16,899 nt of DNA from CAYTRP01 sp964625145. GTDB lineage: Bacteria; Sumerlaeota; Sumerlaeia; SLMS01; JAHLLQ01. Where the stretch lies: assembly GCA_964625145.1 (NCBI GenBank), contig CAZVAQ010000074.1, forward strand, positions 1-16,899, read 5' to 3'. The number at the start of each line of letters is the position of its first letter. Position 1 is the stretch's first letter. Positions 1 through 7,462 of this stretch are shown one piece after another. The notes beneath the pieces were generated by a model that was not told the origin of the DNA, ran no database searches, and saw only the letters and a list, made by a program, of their open reading frames with translations. The position numbers were made by a program, and so were the translations under genes.

Positions 1-283
1 CAAAGCGCAAGGGCCCTTCGTGCCCACGCCTCGCCCAAAATCACCCGCTTTGGGTATTCAGAAACGGCGAGTGAGGGGGGTGAAGGATTGGGGTCATCCT
101 TTGTCCTTCATCCTTTGATCTTGACGGTGTTCGCGTGTCTGGGTGCTTCTCGCTCCGGGGAAGCCCGAAAAGCCGCGCCAGACGCTGATTTCCGCGCCCG
201 CAAACGCCCTTTTCCGCCTTCTCCACGGCCCGCGGTTCCCGTTGATCCTGCTCCCATTCCCGGCCCGGAAGAGACCACCCGCC
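1..283. other. Region upstream of mreB without a recognised gene
   Basis: No gene is recognised in this stretch; reading frames that cross it are shadows of mreB or upstream extensions of it. It holds a 10-bp palindrome AAGGGCCCTT at 9-18 and a run of four pyrimidine-rich heptads at 93-120. The mreB promoter should lie here, but no convincing -35/-10 pair could be picked. The end of an upstream gene outside the window cannot be excluded. Confidence 0.5.
93..120 (-). repeat. Degenerate heptad tract (GGATGAA family)
   Basis: Four consecutive 7-nt units on the plus strand: GTCATCC, TTTGTCC, TTCATCC, TTTGATC. Read on the minus strand they belong to the GGATGAA/GGATAAA family that recurs at about 1444-1457, 2044-2064, 11829-11856, 12999-13012 and 13704-13717. 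The role is unknown; such tracts here always sit between genes or at gene ends. Confidence 0.7.
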
Positions 284-1327
284 ATGATTACCCTCCAGCA
301 AGTCGTCGACGTCTTCACCCTGGACATGGGGATCGACCTCGGCACGGCCAATTCGCTCGTCTTTGTGAAGGGCGAAGGCATCGTCCTGCGCGAACCCAGC
401 GTCGTGGCCGTGGACTCCGGCAGCCGCAAGGTGGTCGCCGTCGGCATGGAGGCCAAACGCATGCTCGGCCGCACGCCGGGCAACATCGTCGCCGTCCGCC
501 CCATGAAGGACGGCGTCATTGCCGATTTTGACATCACGCAGGAAATGCTGAACTACTTCATCCGCCGGGTGTTGACCGGGCGGGGGTATCGCTACGTCAC
601 GCGCCCGCGCGTCGTCGTCAGCGTCCCCAGCGGCATCACCGAGGTGGAGCGCCGGGCCGTGCGCGAGAGCGCCATGCTGGCCGGCGCCGCGCGCGTGTAC
701 CTGATCGAGGAGCCCATGGCCGCGGCCATCGGCGCGCGCCTGCCCGTGGACGAACCCGTCGGCAGCATGGTCATCGACATCGGCGGCGGCACGACCGAGG
801 TCGCCGTGATCTCGCTCGGCGGCATCGTGGTGGCCAAATCCATCCGCTGTGCCGGCGATGCCATGGACGAGGCGATCGTCCAACATGTGAAGCGCAAGTA
901 CAACGTGAAGATCGGTCCTCGCACCGCGGAAGACATCAAGGTCCACATCGGATCGGCCGTCCCCATGGACGAGGAACTGGTGATGGACGTGCGCGGCAGC
1001 GACCTGATGGGCGGCCTGCCCCGCACGATCGAGGTGCACAGCCAGGAAGTGCGCGAGGCCCTCGAGGAGCCGGTGATGCAGATCGTGAACGCGGTGCGCG
1101 TGACGCTGGAACGCACGCCTCCCGAGCTGGCCGGCGACATCGTCCAACGCGGCATTTGCATGGCGGGCGGTTCGAGCCAACTGCGCGGCCTGCCCGAGCT
1201 GATCAGCCGCGAGACGGGCCTGCCGGTTTACCTGGCGAAGAATCCGGAGACCGCCATCGTCGAAGGTACCGGCCGCACGCTGGAGAGCTTCAACGTCCTG
1301 GCGAAGCTCAACAACGGGAAGAAGTGA
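284..1327 (+). CDS. mreB: Rod shape-determining protein MreB
   Basis: Bacterial actin homologue that polymerises under the inner membrane and guides the elongation machinery for peptidoglycan synthesis. The 347-aa length is normal for MreB. Visible nucleotide-binding motifs are phosphate 1 (GIDLGTANS, residues 16-24), phosphate 2 (DIGGGTTEV, 165-173) and the adenosine motif (MAGGSSQLRGL, from 293). The last is slightly unlike the usual TGGGALLRGL. I chose ATG 284 rather than the in-frame ATG at 143: it has a GGAAGAG Shine-Dalgarno-like sequence about 11 nt upstream, and the extra 47 residues are low-complexity and not MreB-like. No mreC or mreD follows; 17 bp after the stop comes a repeat element and then oppositely oriented genes, so mreB is not in a classical mreBCD operon here. 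Confidence 0.97.
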   Translation: MITLQQVVDVFTLDMGIDLGTANSLVFVKGEGIVLREPSVVAVDSGSRKVVAVGMEAKRMLGRTPGNIVAVRPMKDGVIADFDITQEMLNYFIRRVLTGRGYRYVTRPRVVVSVPSGITEVERRAVRESAMLAGAARVYLIEEPMAAAIGARLPVDEPVGSMVIDIGGGTTEVAVISLGGIVVAKSIRCAGDAMDEAIVQHVKRKYNVKIGPRTAEDIKVHIGSAVPMDEELVMDVRGSDLMGGLPRTIEVHSQEVREALEEPVMQIVNAVRVTLERTPPELAGDIVQRGICMAGGSSQLRGLPELISRETGLPVYLAKNPETAIVEGTGRTLESFNVLAKLNNGKK

Positions 1328-1344
1328 GAGAAGCAGGGACGGTA

Positions 1345-1495
1345 TTTACCACGGAGGCGCGGAGAGCACGGAGGAAGAGCCTTCTGCCCCCAGATTCAAG
1401 AGATGGACACAAGTTGATCGGGGCGATCATTGTGTAGCACCTCTTAATCCTTTATCCTTCCCTATCTTCCGCGTCCTTTGTGTCTCCGTGGTGAA
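1345..1495. repeat. Repeat element, copy 1, with terminal inverted repeats
   Basis: 151-bp element. The left arm (1345-1375, beginning TTTACCACGGAGG) and the right arm (1465-1495, ending CTCCGTGGTGAA) are inverted copies matching at 22 of 31 positions, and all nine mismatches are transitions. The loop holds the 15-nt inverted repeat TGATCGGGGCGATCA (1415-1429) and GGATAAA-type heptads near 1444-1457. It starts 17 bp after the mreB stop and ends 9 bp before the stop of the GxxExxY gene, so the hairpin could also act as a transcription end signal. Confidence 0.85.
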
Positions 1496-1504
1496 TTCCG
1501 AGTC

Positions 1505-1879
1505 TTACATCACGCGCCTTGTTATTCCCTCCTTCATGAGTGGGACGTTGAAGTTGAGCAGGAACCCGAGCTTGCGACGCGAGAGTTTCAGATAGGTCAT
1601 CAATTGCGCTTCGTGCAGCGGCAGGGATTTCTCGACGGACTTCAACTCCAGCACGATCTCACTCTCCACCATCACGTCGATCCTGTAATCCATTCCCAGG
1701 TCGATTCCCTTGTAGACCACCGGTAGCGGAAGCTGGCGTTGATGGGCGATCCCCGCCATGCGAAGCTCCTCACCAAGCGCCGCCTCGTAGATTCCTTCCA
1801 GCAAACCCGGTCCCAACTCGCGATGAACCTCGATGCAGCAGCCGATGATCTTCTCGCTCAACTCCTTGTGCAAAAGCAT
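1505..1879 (-). CDS. GxxExxY family protein, PD-(D/E)XK nuclease fold
   Basis: 124-aa protein, the usual length of the GxxExxY family (PDDEXK_3-like). The signature GLLEGIY lies at 25-31, with candidate active-site residues D68 (YRIDVMVE), E78 and K80 (ELK) and Q92. This is the pattern of a PD-(D/E)XK nuclease core, but the substrate and biological role of the family are not established. The start is fixed by an excellent AGAAGGAGA ribosome-binding site 6 nt upstream; a longer frame would run 55 residues back into repeat copy 2 and encode repeat-derived sequence. The gene sits tightly between two copies of the same repeat element, which suggests that gene and repeat form one unit. Whether the nuclease acts on the repeats is an inference. 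Confidence 0.93.
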   Translation of the reverse strand: MLLHKELSEKIIGCCIEVHRELGPGLLEGIYEAALGEELRMAGIAHQRQLPLPVVYKGIDLGMDYRIDVMVESEIVLELKSVEKSLPLHEAQLMTYLKLSRRKLGFLLNFNVPLMKEGITRRVM

Positions 1880-1885
1880 TGTTAT

Positions 1886-1894
1886 TCTCCTTCT
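1886..1894 (-). promoter_or_regulatory. Ribosome-binding site of the GxxExxY gene
   Basis: AGAAGGAGA on the minus strand, 6 nt before the ATG at 1879. It decides the start against the longer frame that would extend into the repeat. Confidence 0.85.
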
Positions 1895-1937
1895 GTGTAG
1901 AAGATCCGTGATCCAATGAAAACTCTTTACATGCAGA

Positions 1938-2101
1938 TTTACCACGGAGGCGCGGAGAGCACGGAGGAGGAGCCTTCTGCCCCCAGATTCAAGAGATGGA
2001 CACAAGTTGATCGGGGCGATCATTGTGTAGCACCACTTTATCATTTATCCTTCAGCCTTTATCCTTCCTTTTCTCCGTGCCCTTCGTGTCTCCGTGGTAA
2101 A
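1938..2101. repeat. Repeat element, copy 2, with terminal inverted repeats
   Basis: 164-bp element in the same orientation as copy 1. The left arm (1938-1968) and right arm (2071-2101) are inverted copies matching at 26 of 31 positions; all five mismatches are transitions. The first 98 bp of the shared block (1937-2034) match copy 1 except at 1969 (G instead of A at 1376). The loop carries TGATCGGGGCGATCA at 2008-2022 and heptads TTTATCC, TTCAGCC, TTTATCC at 2044-2064. The element ends 17 bp before the stop codon of the dockerin gene. The GxxExxY promoter should lie in the 58 bp between that gene and this copy, or inside this copy. Confidence 0.88.
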
Positions 2102-2118
2102 CCATCCTTCCCCAAGAA

Positions 2119-3843
2119 TCATTCCGCGTTGTTCACGATCATCTCTGCCAGCGTCTGCACGTCGGCTTGGTTGACCGTTCCGTCGGCGTTGATGTCGCCG
2201 AGGTAGATCGGCGGCGGCGTGCCGTTGGCGATCAGGTTCGCCAGGGCGGTGACGTCGCTGACGGTCACGGTGCCGGTGCCGACGACGTCGCCCACCATCA
2301 CGTCCATGTCGATGAAGTCGATGAGGAACTGGCCGGCGCCTGCTTCGTTGCCAAAGCCGGAGAGGGCGATCTTGTAGGTCTCGCCTTCCTGCGCGGCGAA
2401 TTCCACGCGCGACTGCAGGCCGCAGGGCCCCGCGGCATCGTCGTTGATGGCCACGCGGCTGGTGCAGGCCGTCGGGCAATCGCCCTTGTAGACGCTGAGG
2501 AACGTGTCAAACGACGCCAGGCCGCACGTCTCGACCAGGATGACACCGTCACCGGGGGAAGTGTACGTGAACCATTGCGTGGGTGAAGTGGGGCGGCAGG
2601 GGTCGCTGTTCATGGCGCCGATGGTGTTGAAATCGATGACACCGCCTTCGGTGATGGGAGTGGCCTCGCTGCAGATGATGCCCGTGTCCGCAGGGCGCTC
2701 GAGGCTGACATCGAGCACGCCGTATCCTTCGGTGTTGTGTATCCAACCGTCGATATAGATGTTCGTGAGGGCGATGAGATAACTTGTGCCGGCCTCTGCT
2801 TCGAGCAAGCCACCGGTGTCACTCGTTTCCCATGGAATGCTGTCCTCGCATTCAAGCTCACAACCGTCGCCCGGAAAGAGAAAGAACCATGCGGTGGTCT
2901 GGATGACGTTGAATCCTTCCCCCGTTGGATTCTGGCGCAGGGCGAATTTGTAGATGCCGCTCTCTTGCGGTTTGAAGCGGTACCACACGGTGCCCCAGCG
3001 CTCGCCGTCGTTCACCTCGGGAGGATACAGTGGATGGCAGGGGTTTGAGAATTCACCGCCGTTGTAGAAGTGATACGACCCCGGGCCGGTGATTTCACGG
3101 GCGGTCGCGCAGGTGTCCTGCGGCTGCACGGTGCCGGGTTCAAAGGTGATCGACAACTCACCCACCGGGGATTCCTCTCCAAGCCGCGTGGACCGCATGA
3201 GCAGCGTCTGGCCTTCGTAGATGATCCGCCGGGCGCTGTTTGCATACTGATTGGAATGCAGGAACAAGAAACCGCCGCCCGTGCCATTGTTGCAATAAGC
3301 GGTCTGAACCAGGTTGGTGGAAGCGACGTGGACGATGCCGTGGGCGGGGGCCTGGAAGACGTGCCACGCCTCGGGGAAATATGTCAGGTCATAACCATAC
3401 ACGCCTGAATCGGTGATCAGCGTGGGCTCGTCGCAGGCGATCCCCCACGTTGGTTTCCGCGAGATGATCCGCGAGACGGCAAGGCCGTTGGTCCCTTCGG
3501 CGTTGCGGCTGCGGACTTCGATGAGGTTGGGGCCGACGACGAGTTCGGTGGCGACGAAATCCCAGTAGTCGGTACCGTTGGCGTCCTGCCACGAGCCGCC
3601 GTTGTTGCGCCATTGCACGGCGGCCACGGTGCTCTCCGGCGCGACGGCGGTTCCTTCAAAGAAGAAGGCGGCCTGCGAATTCTCAACCAGAGCGTCTTCC
3701 TGCGGCACCACAATGACCGTCTTTGGCGGCGGTGGATCATCGGCCATCGCCCCAGATTGGAGCACCAGCCAGGTGATTACCAAAGCGCACAATCGCAACA
3801 GGCCCGCGAATCGTGGATTACAGGGTGGCGTCCGGGTGATCAT
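2119..3843 (-). CDS. Secreted multidomain protein with PPC-like repeats and C-terminal dockerin
   Basis: 574-aa exported protein. Layout: signal peptide 1-34 (arginines at 11 and 17, hydrophobic core, cleavage near GAMA), an Ig-like beta domain about 41-130, then three related beta repeats at about 135-236, 243-383 and 389-511. The repeats share a C-x(5-6)-I-T start and resemble bacterial pre-peptidase C-terminal (PPC) domains. A type I dockerin-like pair ends the protein at 517-574. The second dockerin loop (DINADGTVNQADV) is a full calcium-binding loop. The first has V and T where the N and D ligands should be, so it is probably weak. No catalytic domain is seen; an adhesive or structural role outside the cell is inferred. 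The start at 3843 is supported by the signal peptide and a GAGGAAG sequence just upstream; a 120-residue longer frame overlaps the divergent gene. Confidence 0.85.
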   Translation of the reverse strand: MITRTPPCNPRFAGLLRLCALVITWLVLQSGAMADDPPPPKTVIVVPQEDALVENSQAAFFFEGTAVAPESTVAAVQWRNNGGSWQDANGTDYWDFVATELVVGPNLIEVRSRNAEGTNGLAVSRIISRKPTWGIACDEPTLITDSGVYGYDLTYFPEAWHVFQAPAHGIVHVASTNLVQTAYCNNGTGGGFLFLHSNQYANSARRIIYEGQTLLMRSTRLGEESPVGELSITFEPGTVQPQDTCATAREITGPGSYHFYNGGEFSNPCHPLYPPEVNDGERWGTVWYRFKPQESGIYKFALRQNPTGEGFNVIQTTAWFFLFPGDGCELECEDSIPWETSDTGGLLEAEAGTSYLIALTNIYIDGWIHNTEGYGVLDVSLERPADTGIICSEATPITEGGVIDFNTIGAMNSDPCRPTSPTQWFTYTSPGDGVILVETCGLASFDTFLSVYKGDCPTACTSRVAINDDAAGPCGLQSRVEFAAQEGETYKIALSGFGNEAGAGQFLIDFIDMDVMVGDVVGTGTVTVSDVTALANLIANGTPPPIYLGDINADGTVNQADVQTLAEMIVNNAE

Positions 3844-4045
3844 GGCTTCCTCGCGGATGCTCCTGCGGGCACGGGTCTCGGCTGCCGGAGGCATCGGGTG
3901 ATTGTGTTTGGGGCGATCCGACTCTTGCCGGGGGGTATCGTCAACGTGGAAGTGGCGGCGTTTCACCTTGCGGGCGTTGGGAGGCGTTTCTATCACGAGC
4001 GGGACACGGCTCCGGAGAGCTTCTTCTCCTCGCTTCCTTCCCCAC
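3844..4045. promoter_or_regulatory. Divergent promoter region between dockerin gene and membrane-protein gene
   Basis: About 200 bp between two head-to-head genes, so promoters for both should be here. Both genes' frames stay open through much of it, which is common at this GC content and not evidence for coding. No clear -35/-10 pair was recognised. A short inverted repeat (GGAGA / TCTCC) lies just before the right-hand gene. Confidence 0.45.
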
Positions 4046-5941
4046 ATGACCGACACGCAGCCCACATCCATGGAAGACTCCGCCCGCCCCGGCCACGACC
4101 GCTCTTCCGTGGATTGGGCGCGCGGATTCGAGCAATGGTGCGCGGGTCTGATGACACCCTCGCATCTGGAGGGGCGGACGCTGTGGAAATTCATCGGAGG
4201 CATCGGCGTGGCGGCGGGCCTTGCCTCGGTGTTCCTGCGGGGATTTCACCCGACCCTGTATAACGGCGTCGCGCACATCCCGTACCTGAAGCACCGGCTG
4301 GATCCGGAGCTCTACCCCGGGGACTTGCTGATCGCCGCCCACGAGAATTATTACAGCCTGCTGTGGGAGCTGGTGGTTGGGCTGTCGTCGGTGTTGCCGT
4401 TGTTCGGCGCGATGTTCGTCTTCTATGTCATCCAGCAGGTCCTCTTCCACACCGCGCTGACCGCGCTGGCGTACAGGTTGGGACGCAGCATCCTGTTCAC
4501 CATCGTTTGCAATGTGTTCTTCATGTTGTGGATCAATCCGGGGCTGGGGGGTAGTTGCTGGTCGAGCCTTTCCGCCGCGCACAGCTCCTTCTCCTTCCCC
4601 TTCTTCATCTTTGCGGTCGTCGCGTTGTTGGATCGTCGTGTTGTATTGGCCGCCTTGATGTGGGCGGTGGGCGCGCAGTTTCATCTGCCCAACGCGACCT
4701 ACTGCGCGCCGATGATGGGTATACTCGGCGTGTGGGCGTTGGCAACGGATCCGCGCGGGATCGCGCGCTCGGCCATCGGTGGCGTCATCGCGGCCGTGGT
4801 CGCTGCGGCGGGGCTATACTGGGCGGCTTCGCAAGTGATGACGGAGGATTCCCAACACCTGGCGCTGACGATGGAGGAGCTGCGCCTGCTGACGCGCAAC
4901 CGCGTCGGGCCGCACATCTTCCTGGAGGCCAACTACACCGGCACCACCGCGAAGAATTGGTTCAAGGCTTTCCTGGCGCAGGGTGTGTCGTTCCTGGTCA
5001 TCGCCGCCGCGTCGTGGCGCGTGGTGCCCATCCTGCGTCCGCTGCTGTTGGGGATGATTGGATTGCTTGGCGTGTTGGCGCTCGGCATCGTGGCGACGGA
5101 TGTGCTGGAGAGCGTCTCCATCGCGCGCATGATGCTGCTCCGCGTCGGCGACTTCATCGGATTCTTCTTCCTGTTCGTGCCATTGGCGCTGGGTGGCATG
5201 TGGCTTTCCGGCCGCCTGCCGTTGTTTGTGCATGGCCTTCCATTCTTTCTCGCCTTCACGTTCGCGGGGACGGAGGGATGGGAAGGCGACCACACCCTGT
5301 TTCGCGCGGCGCTGGTGGTGGTTGTCGTCTCATTGCTTGTTTCATGGATGTCCCGTTCCGCGCGCGGGGCGGAGCTGTTGCAATCGTCCACCCGGTGGTT
5401 TCCCACGTGGTTGCGATCCATGCCTTTGCCGGTGCGGGCGGTCTTTCTCTTCGCGATCATCGCGTTGCCGGGGATGGTGCTCGCCGTGTTCGTGGAGCAT
5501 CGTGCCAACCTCGAACGGCAACACGAAGCCGACGGACGCAACGAAGCGCGCGACTGGATCCGCGTGCAGGAATGGGCGCAGGAGAACACACCGAAGGACA
5601 CCGTCTTCCTGACGCCGCCGCTGCGCTCCGGTTGGCGCACGCATTCCGAGCGCGGTTCCTTCATCGAGCTGCGCGACGGCAACCCGATCGTCCTCAACAA
5701 CAACATCCACGCGGAATTCCGCCGCCGTGCGGACCTCGTGAACATGCACCTGGAGGATCACCAGCACACCGAGAAGATCCCGGAGCATCTCTTCCTTGAA
5801 GTGGACGAGCAGCGCCTGCGCGCCATCGGCGAAAGCGAGGGCATCAAGTACGCCGTGTTGGAGGTCTGGCACGACAGCGGCAGCCTGCCGGTCGTGTTCG
5901 AGAACCGTCACTTCAAGGTGGTGTTGCTCGGCGACGAATAG
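4046..5941 (+). CDS. Large multi-pass membrane protein, GT-C-like layout
   Basis: 631-aa integral membrane protein with roughly ten to twelve hydrophobic segments and a soluble C-terminal part of about 120 residues. After the first segment comes a loop with LDPELYPGDLL, acidic and placed like the first exoplasmic loop of GT-C glycosyltransferases. The C-terminal part contains WAQENTPKDTVFLTPP and a following HSERGSF segment, a pattern seen after the membrane domain in DUF6798-type and mannosyltransferase-like proteins. Transfer of sugars from lipid-linked donors is therefore possible, but no diagnostic catalytic motif is certain. The start is uncertain: ATG 4046 has no good Shine-Dalgarno sequence, ATG 4070 has none either, and the frame is open to 3902. 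It is divergent from the dockerin gene and convergent with the PilM-like gene. Confidence 0.75.
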   Translation: MTDTQPTSMEDSARPGHDRSSVDWARGFEQWCAGLMTPSHLEGRTLWKFIGGIGVAAGLASVFLRGFHPTLYNGVAHIPYLKHRLDPELYPGDLLIAAHENYYSLLWELVVGLSSVLPLFGAMFVFYVIQQVLFHTALTALAYRLGRSILFTIVCNVFFMLWINPGLGGSCWSSLSAAHSSFSFPFFIFAVVALLDRRVVLAALMWAVGAQFHLPNATYCAPMMGILGVWALATDPRGIARSAIGGVIAAVVAAAGLYWAASQVMTEDSQHLALTMEELRLLTRNRVGPHIFLEANYTGTTAKNWFKAFLAQGVSFLVIAAASWRVVPILRPLLLGMIGLLGVLALGIVATDVLESVSIARMMLLRVGDFIGFFFLFVPLALGGMWLSGRLPLFVHGLPFFLAFTFAGTEGWEGDHTLFRAALVVVVVSLLVSWMSRSARGAELLQSSTRWFPTWLRSMPLPVRAVFLFAIIALPGMVLAVFVEHRANLERQHEADGRNEARDWIRVQEWAQENTPKDTVFLTPPLRSGWRTHSERGSFIELRDGNPIVLNNNIHAEFRRRADLVNMHLEDHQHTEKIPEHLFLEVDEQRLRAIGESEGIKYAVLEVWHDSGSLPVVFENRHFKVVLLGDE

Positions 5942-6189
5942 TTGTTGGCGAATCGCGGCCACCCATCGCCGCAGCCAAATCAGCCCTGAAAATGGAATGT
6001 GGTGCGGGCGTCGCGCCAATGCCGCTCCATTGTTGTGGCCCATGCAACTTCCCGGGCCGCATTATTCCATCGAGAACCGCCAGACCCAGAGTGAATCCCG
6101 TTGGGTTTCATTGGAACGTTGACACCAAACCGTAACGATGACACCAACTGGAAACAAACCTCTCAACGGCATAAGCCTCCCGCCCGCAC
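5942..6189. other. Gap between convergent genes, with a direct repeat
   Basis: No gene seen. The only ordered feature is a 9-nt direct repeat TGACACCAA at 6120-6128 and 6139-6147 (19 nt start to start, about two helical turns), which could be a protein-binding pair. No strong terminator hairpin was found for either neighbour. Confidence 0.4.
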
Positions 6190-7455
6190 CTATCCGCGCC
6201 GGTTCCAATCCATGACGTATACGACGCCCGGTTCCATTTCCGGCAGGCGATTTCCCGTTATCATGAAATGCCGGGGGCGGCGCTCGCGCGTGACGATGCC
6301 GTGCCGTGACTTGCGCAGGCGCAGGAACGCCAACGCACCGCCGATGGCCGGCAGATGATGGCGCGCGCGATCCAGCAACGCGGGATCGTCCGCCTGCCAC
6401 TGGGTCACGGCTTCGTGCGTAAGCTCCTCCAACTTGGTGCCGCTTCGACTTTCCAGGTGATCGCGCAATCCGGGAATGGCGGTGGCCAATCCGGAGAACA
6501 CAACCCGCGCCGACCGTCCGTTGCCATCGGCCCGTGCGGCATTGCGCAGCAGGCGCGTCAGGTATTCCGAAACGTTGCTGGCGAAGCGGGTGATCTCCAT
6601 CTGGGGCGTTGCTGGATAGGCATCCAGAAAGCTGGTGGGCGTGTAGTCCGGCGGGATGAAGAGTCCGCCGGATGATTCCGCCAGTTCCTTCAGCACGGGA
6701 AGGGTTGGCACAAAGGAATTGAAGTAGCGGTTGTCATCACGCGCGACGCCGACGGGGATCGTGTGGGAGAAGGCGCGGCCGCCGGCAAATGTTCCCGCGT
6801 AGGTCGTGCGCAACTTCCCCAGCTCGCACAGCACAAACGGCTTGTCCGCGTCACCGGGTGCAAGCTCGCCAACGATTTCGTGCAATGCCCGCTGCCCCGT
6901 GACGACGCCCAGGAACGGCAAGTCGTGGCGCAGCAGTTGATCCGCGGTGCTGAGCACATCGCCGAACCGGCATGTCCACAGGCGCACAATTCCATCGTCG
7001 CCATTTGTCGCCTTCTCCGGCATCTCGAGATCATAGGAGATGAGCTTGGGATAGCCCAATGGGTTGCCGTCGTGGATGGCGCGAATGCCGGCCAGCACGC
7101 GCCGGGGATGCTCTGCCGTTGGTTGGGGCGACTGGTCGTTCCAGGCGTGCACGACATCCGGCGGCAGGACGCCGACTAGCGGATGGCGAAACTCCGGCGC
7201 CTGCAGCAGGATGCCGAGGGCCTGCGACAGCAGATGCTGGTCGGGAAAGACAAGCTGCTCGCAATTCATGTGGATCGGATGCGCGATGCGATCCACGCGC
7301 TCGACCAGGTCCTCGGTCTCCATGTGGCGAAGCGCGTGCAGCCGGGGCGAACCATCCGCCGACTCGGAAACGACAGCCGCCATGAGCGAATTGCCATCCA
7401 GGGCGATGGCTGTCACGCGGTCCGCGGAATCGGGGATCCCCTTGCGAGTGGGCAT
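6190..7455 (-). CDS. Actin-fold ATPase-like protein resembling PilM
   Basis: 421-aa soluble protein, somewhat longer than a typical PilM. It has the three landmarks of the actin/PilM fold in order: a phosphate-1-like strand-turn (VTAIALDGNSLMAAVVS, 14-30), a phosphate-2-like segment (FVLCELGKLRTTYAG, 207-221, leading to AFSHTIPVG at 228-236), and an adenosine-like motif near the end (VVFSGLATAIPGLRDHL, 318-334). The invariant acidic-x-glycine-threonine residues are only partly kept (ELG instead of DIG, ALDG instead of DIGS), so nucleotide binding may be weak. PilM proteins form the cytoplasmic ring of type IV pilus and type II secretion alignment complexes, but no pilN/pilO is next to it. It begins 7 nt after the pgeF stop, so the two are probably co-transcribed. 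No clear Shine-Dalgarno sequence precedes the ATG. Confidence 0.55.
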   Translation of the reverse strand: MPTRKGIPDSADRVTAIALDGNSLMAAVVSESADGSPRLHALRHMETEDLVERVDRIAHPIHMNCEQLVFPDQHLLSQALGILLQAPEFRHPLVGVLPPDVVHAWNDQSPQPTAEHPRRVLAGIRAIHDGNPLGYPKLISYDLEMPEKATNGDDGIVRLWTCRFGDVLSTADQLLRHDLPFLGVVTGQRALHEIVGELAPGDADKPFVLCELGKLRTTYAGTFAGGRAFSHTIPVGVARDDNRYFNSFVPTLPVLKELAESSGGLFIPPDYTPTSFLDAYPATPQMEITRFASNVSEYLTRLLRNAARADGNGRSARVVFSGLATAIPGLRDHLESRSGTKLEELTHEAVTQWQADDPALLDRARHHLPAIGGALAFLRLRKSRHGIVTRERRPRHFMITGNRLPEMEPGVVYVMDWNRRG

Positions 7456-7462
7456 CAGCGCG

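Larger units (their letters stand above)
1345..2101. mobile_element. Composite unit: two repeat elements bracketing a GxxExxY nuclease-fold gene
   Basis: Two direct copies of an element with inverted-repeat ends (1345-1495 and 1938-2101) enclose one small gene (1505-1879, minus strand). The unit fills the whole gap between the convergent genes mreB and the dockerin protein, leaving exactly 17 bp on each side. A 98-bp block of the two copies (1344-1441 and 1937-2034) differs at a single position, which implies recent duplication, gene conversion or selection. No target-site duplication is obvious at the outer ends. Calling it mobile is an inference from the repeats, the terminal inverted repeats and the nuclease fold; no transposase is present. 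Confidence 0.55.

Noticed and set aside
41..1180. 379-aa minus-strand frame opposite mreB
   Set aside because: Histidine- and alanine-rich shadow of mreB.
1344..2034. Two near-identical 98-bp blocks as a CRISPR or tandem array
   Set aside because: Only two copies, far too long for CRISPR repeats, with a gene between them and inverted ends.
1880..2044. N-terminal extension of the GxxExxY protein into repeat copy 2
   Set aside because: A strong ribosome-binding site supports the ATG at 1879, and the extension encodes repeat sequence.
3844..4203. 120-residue N-terminal extension of the dockerin protein
   Set aside because: The signal peptide begins at the internal ATG 3843 with its own ribosome-binding site; the extension overlaps the divergent gene.
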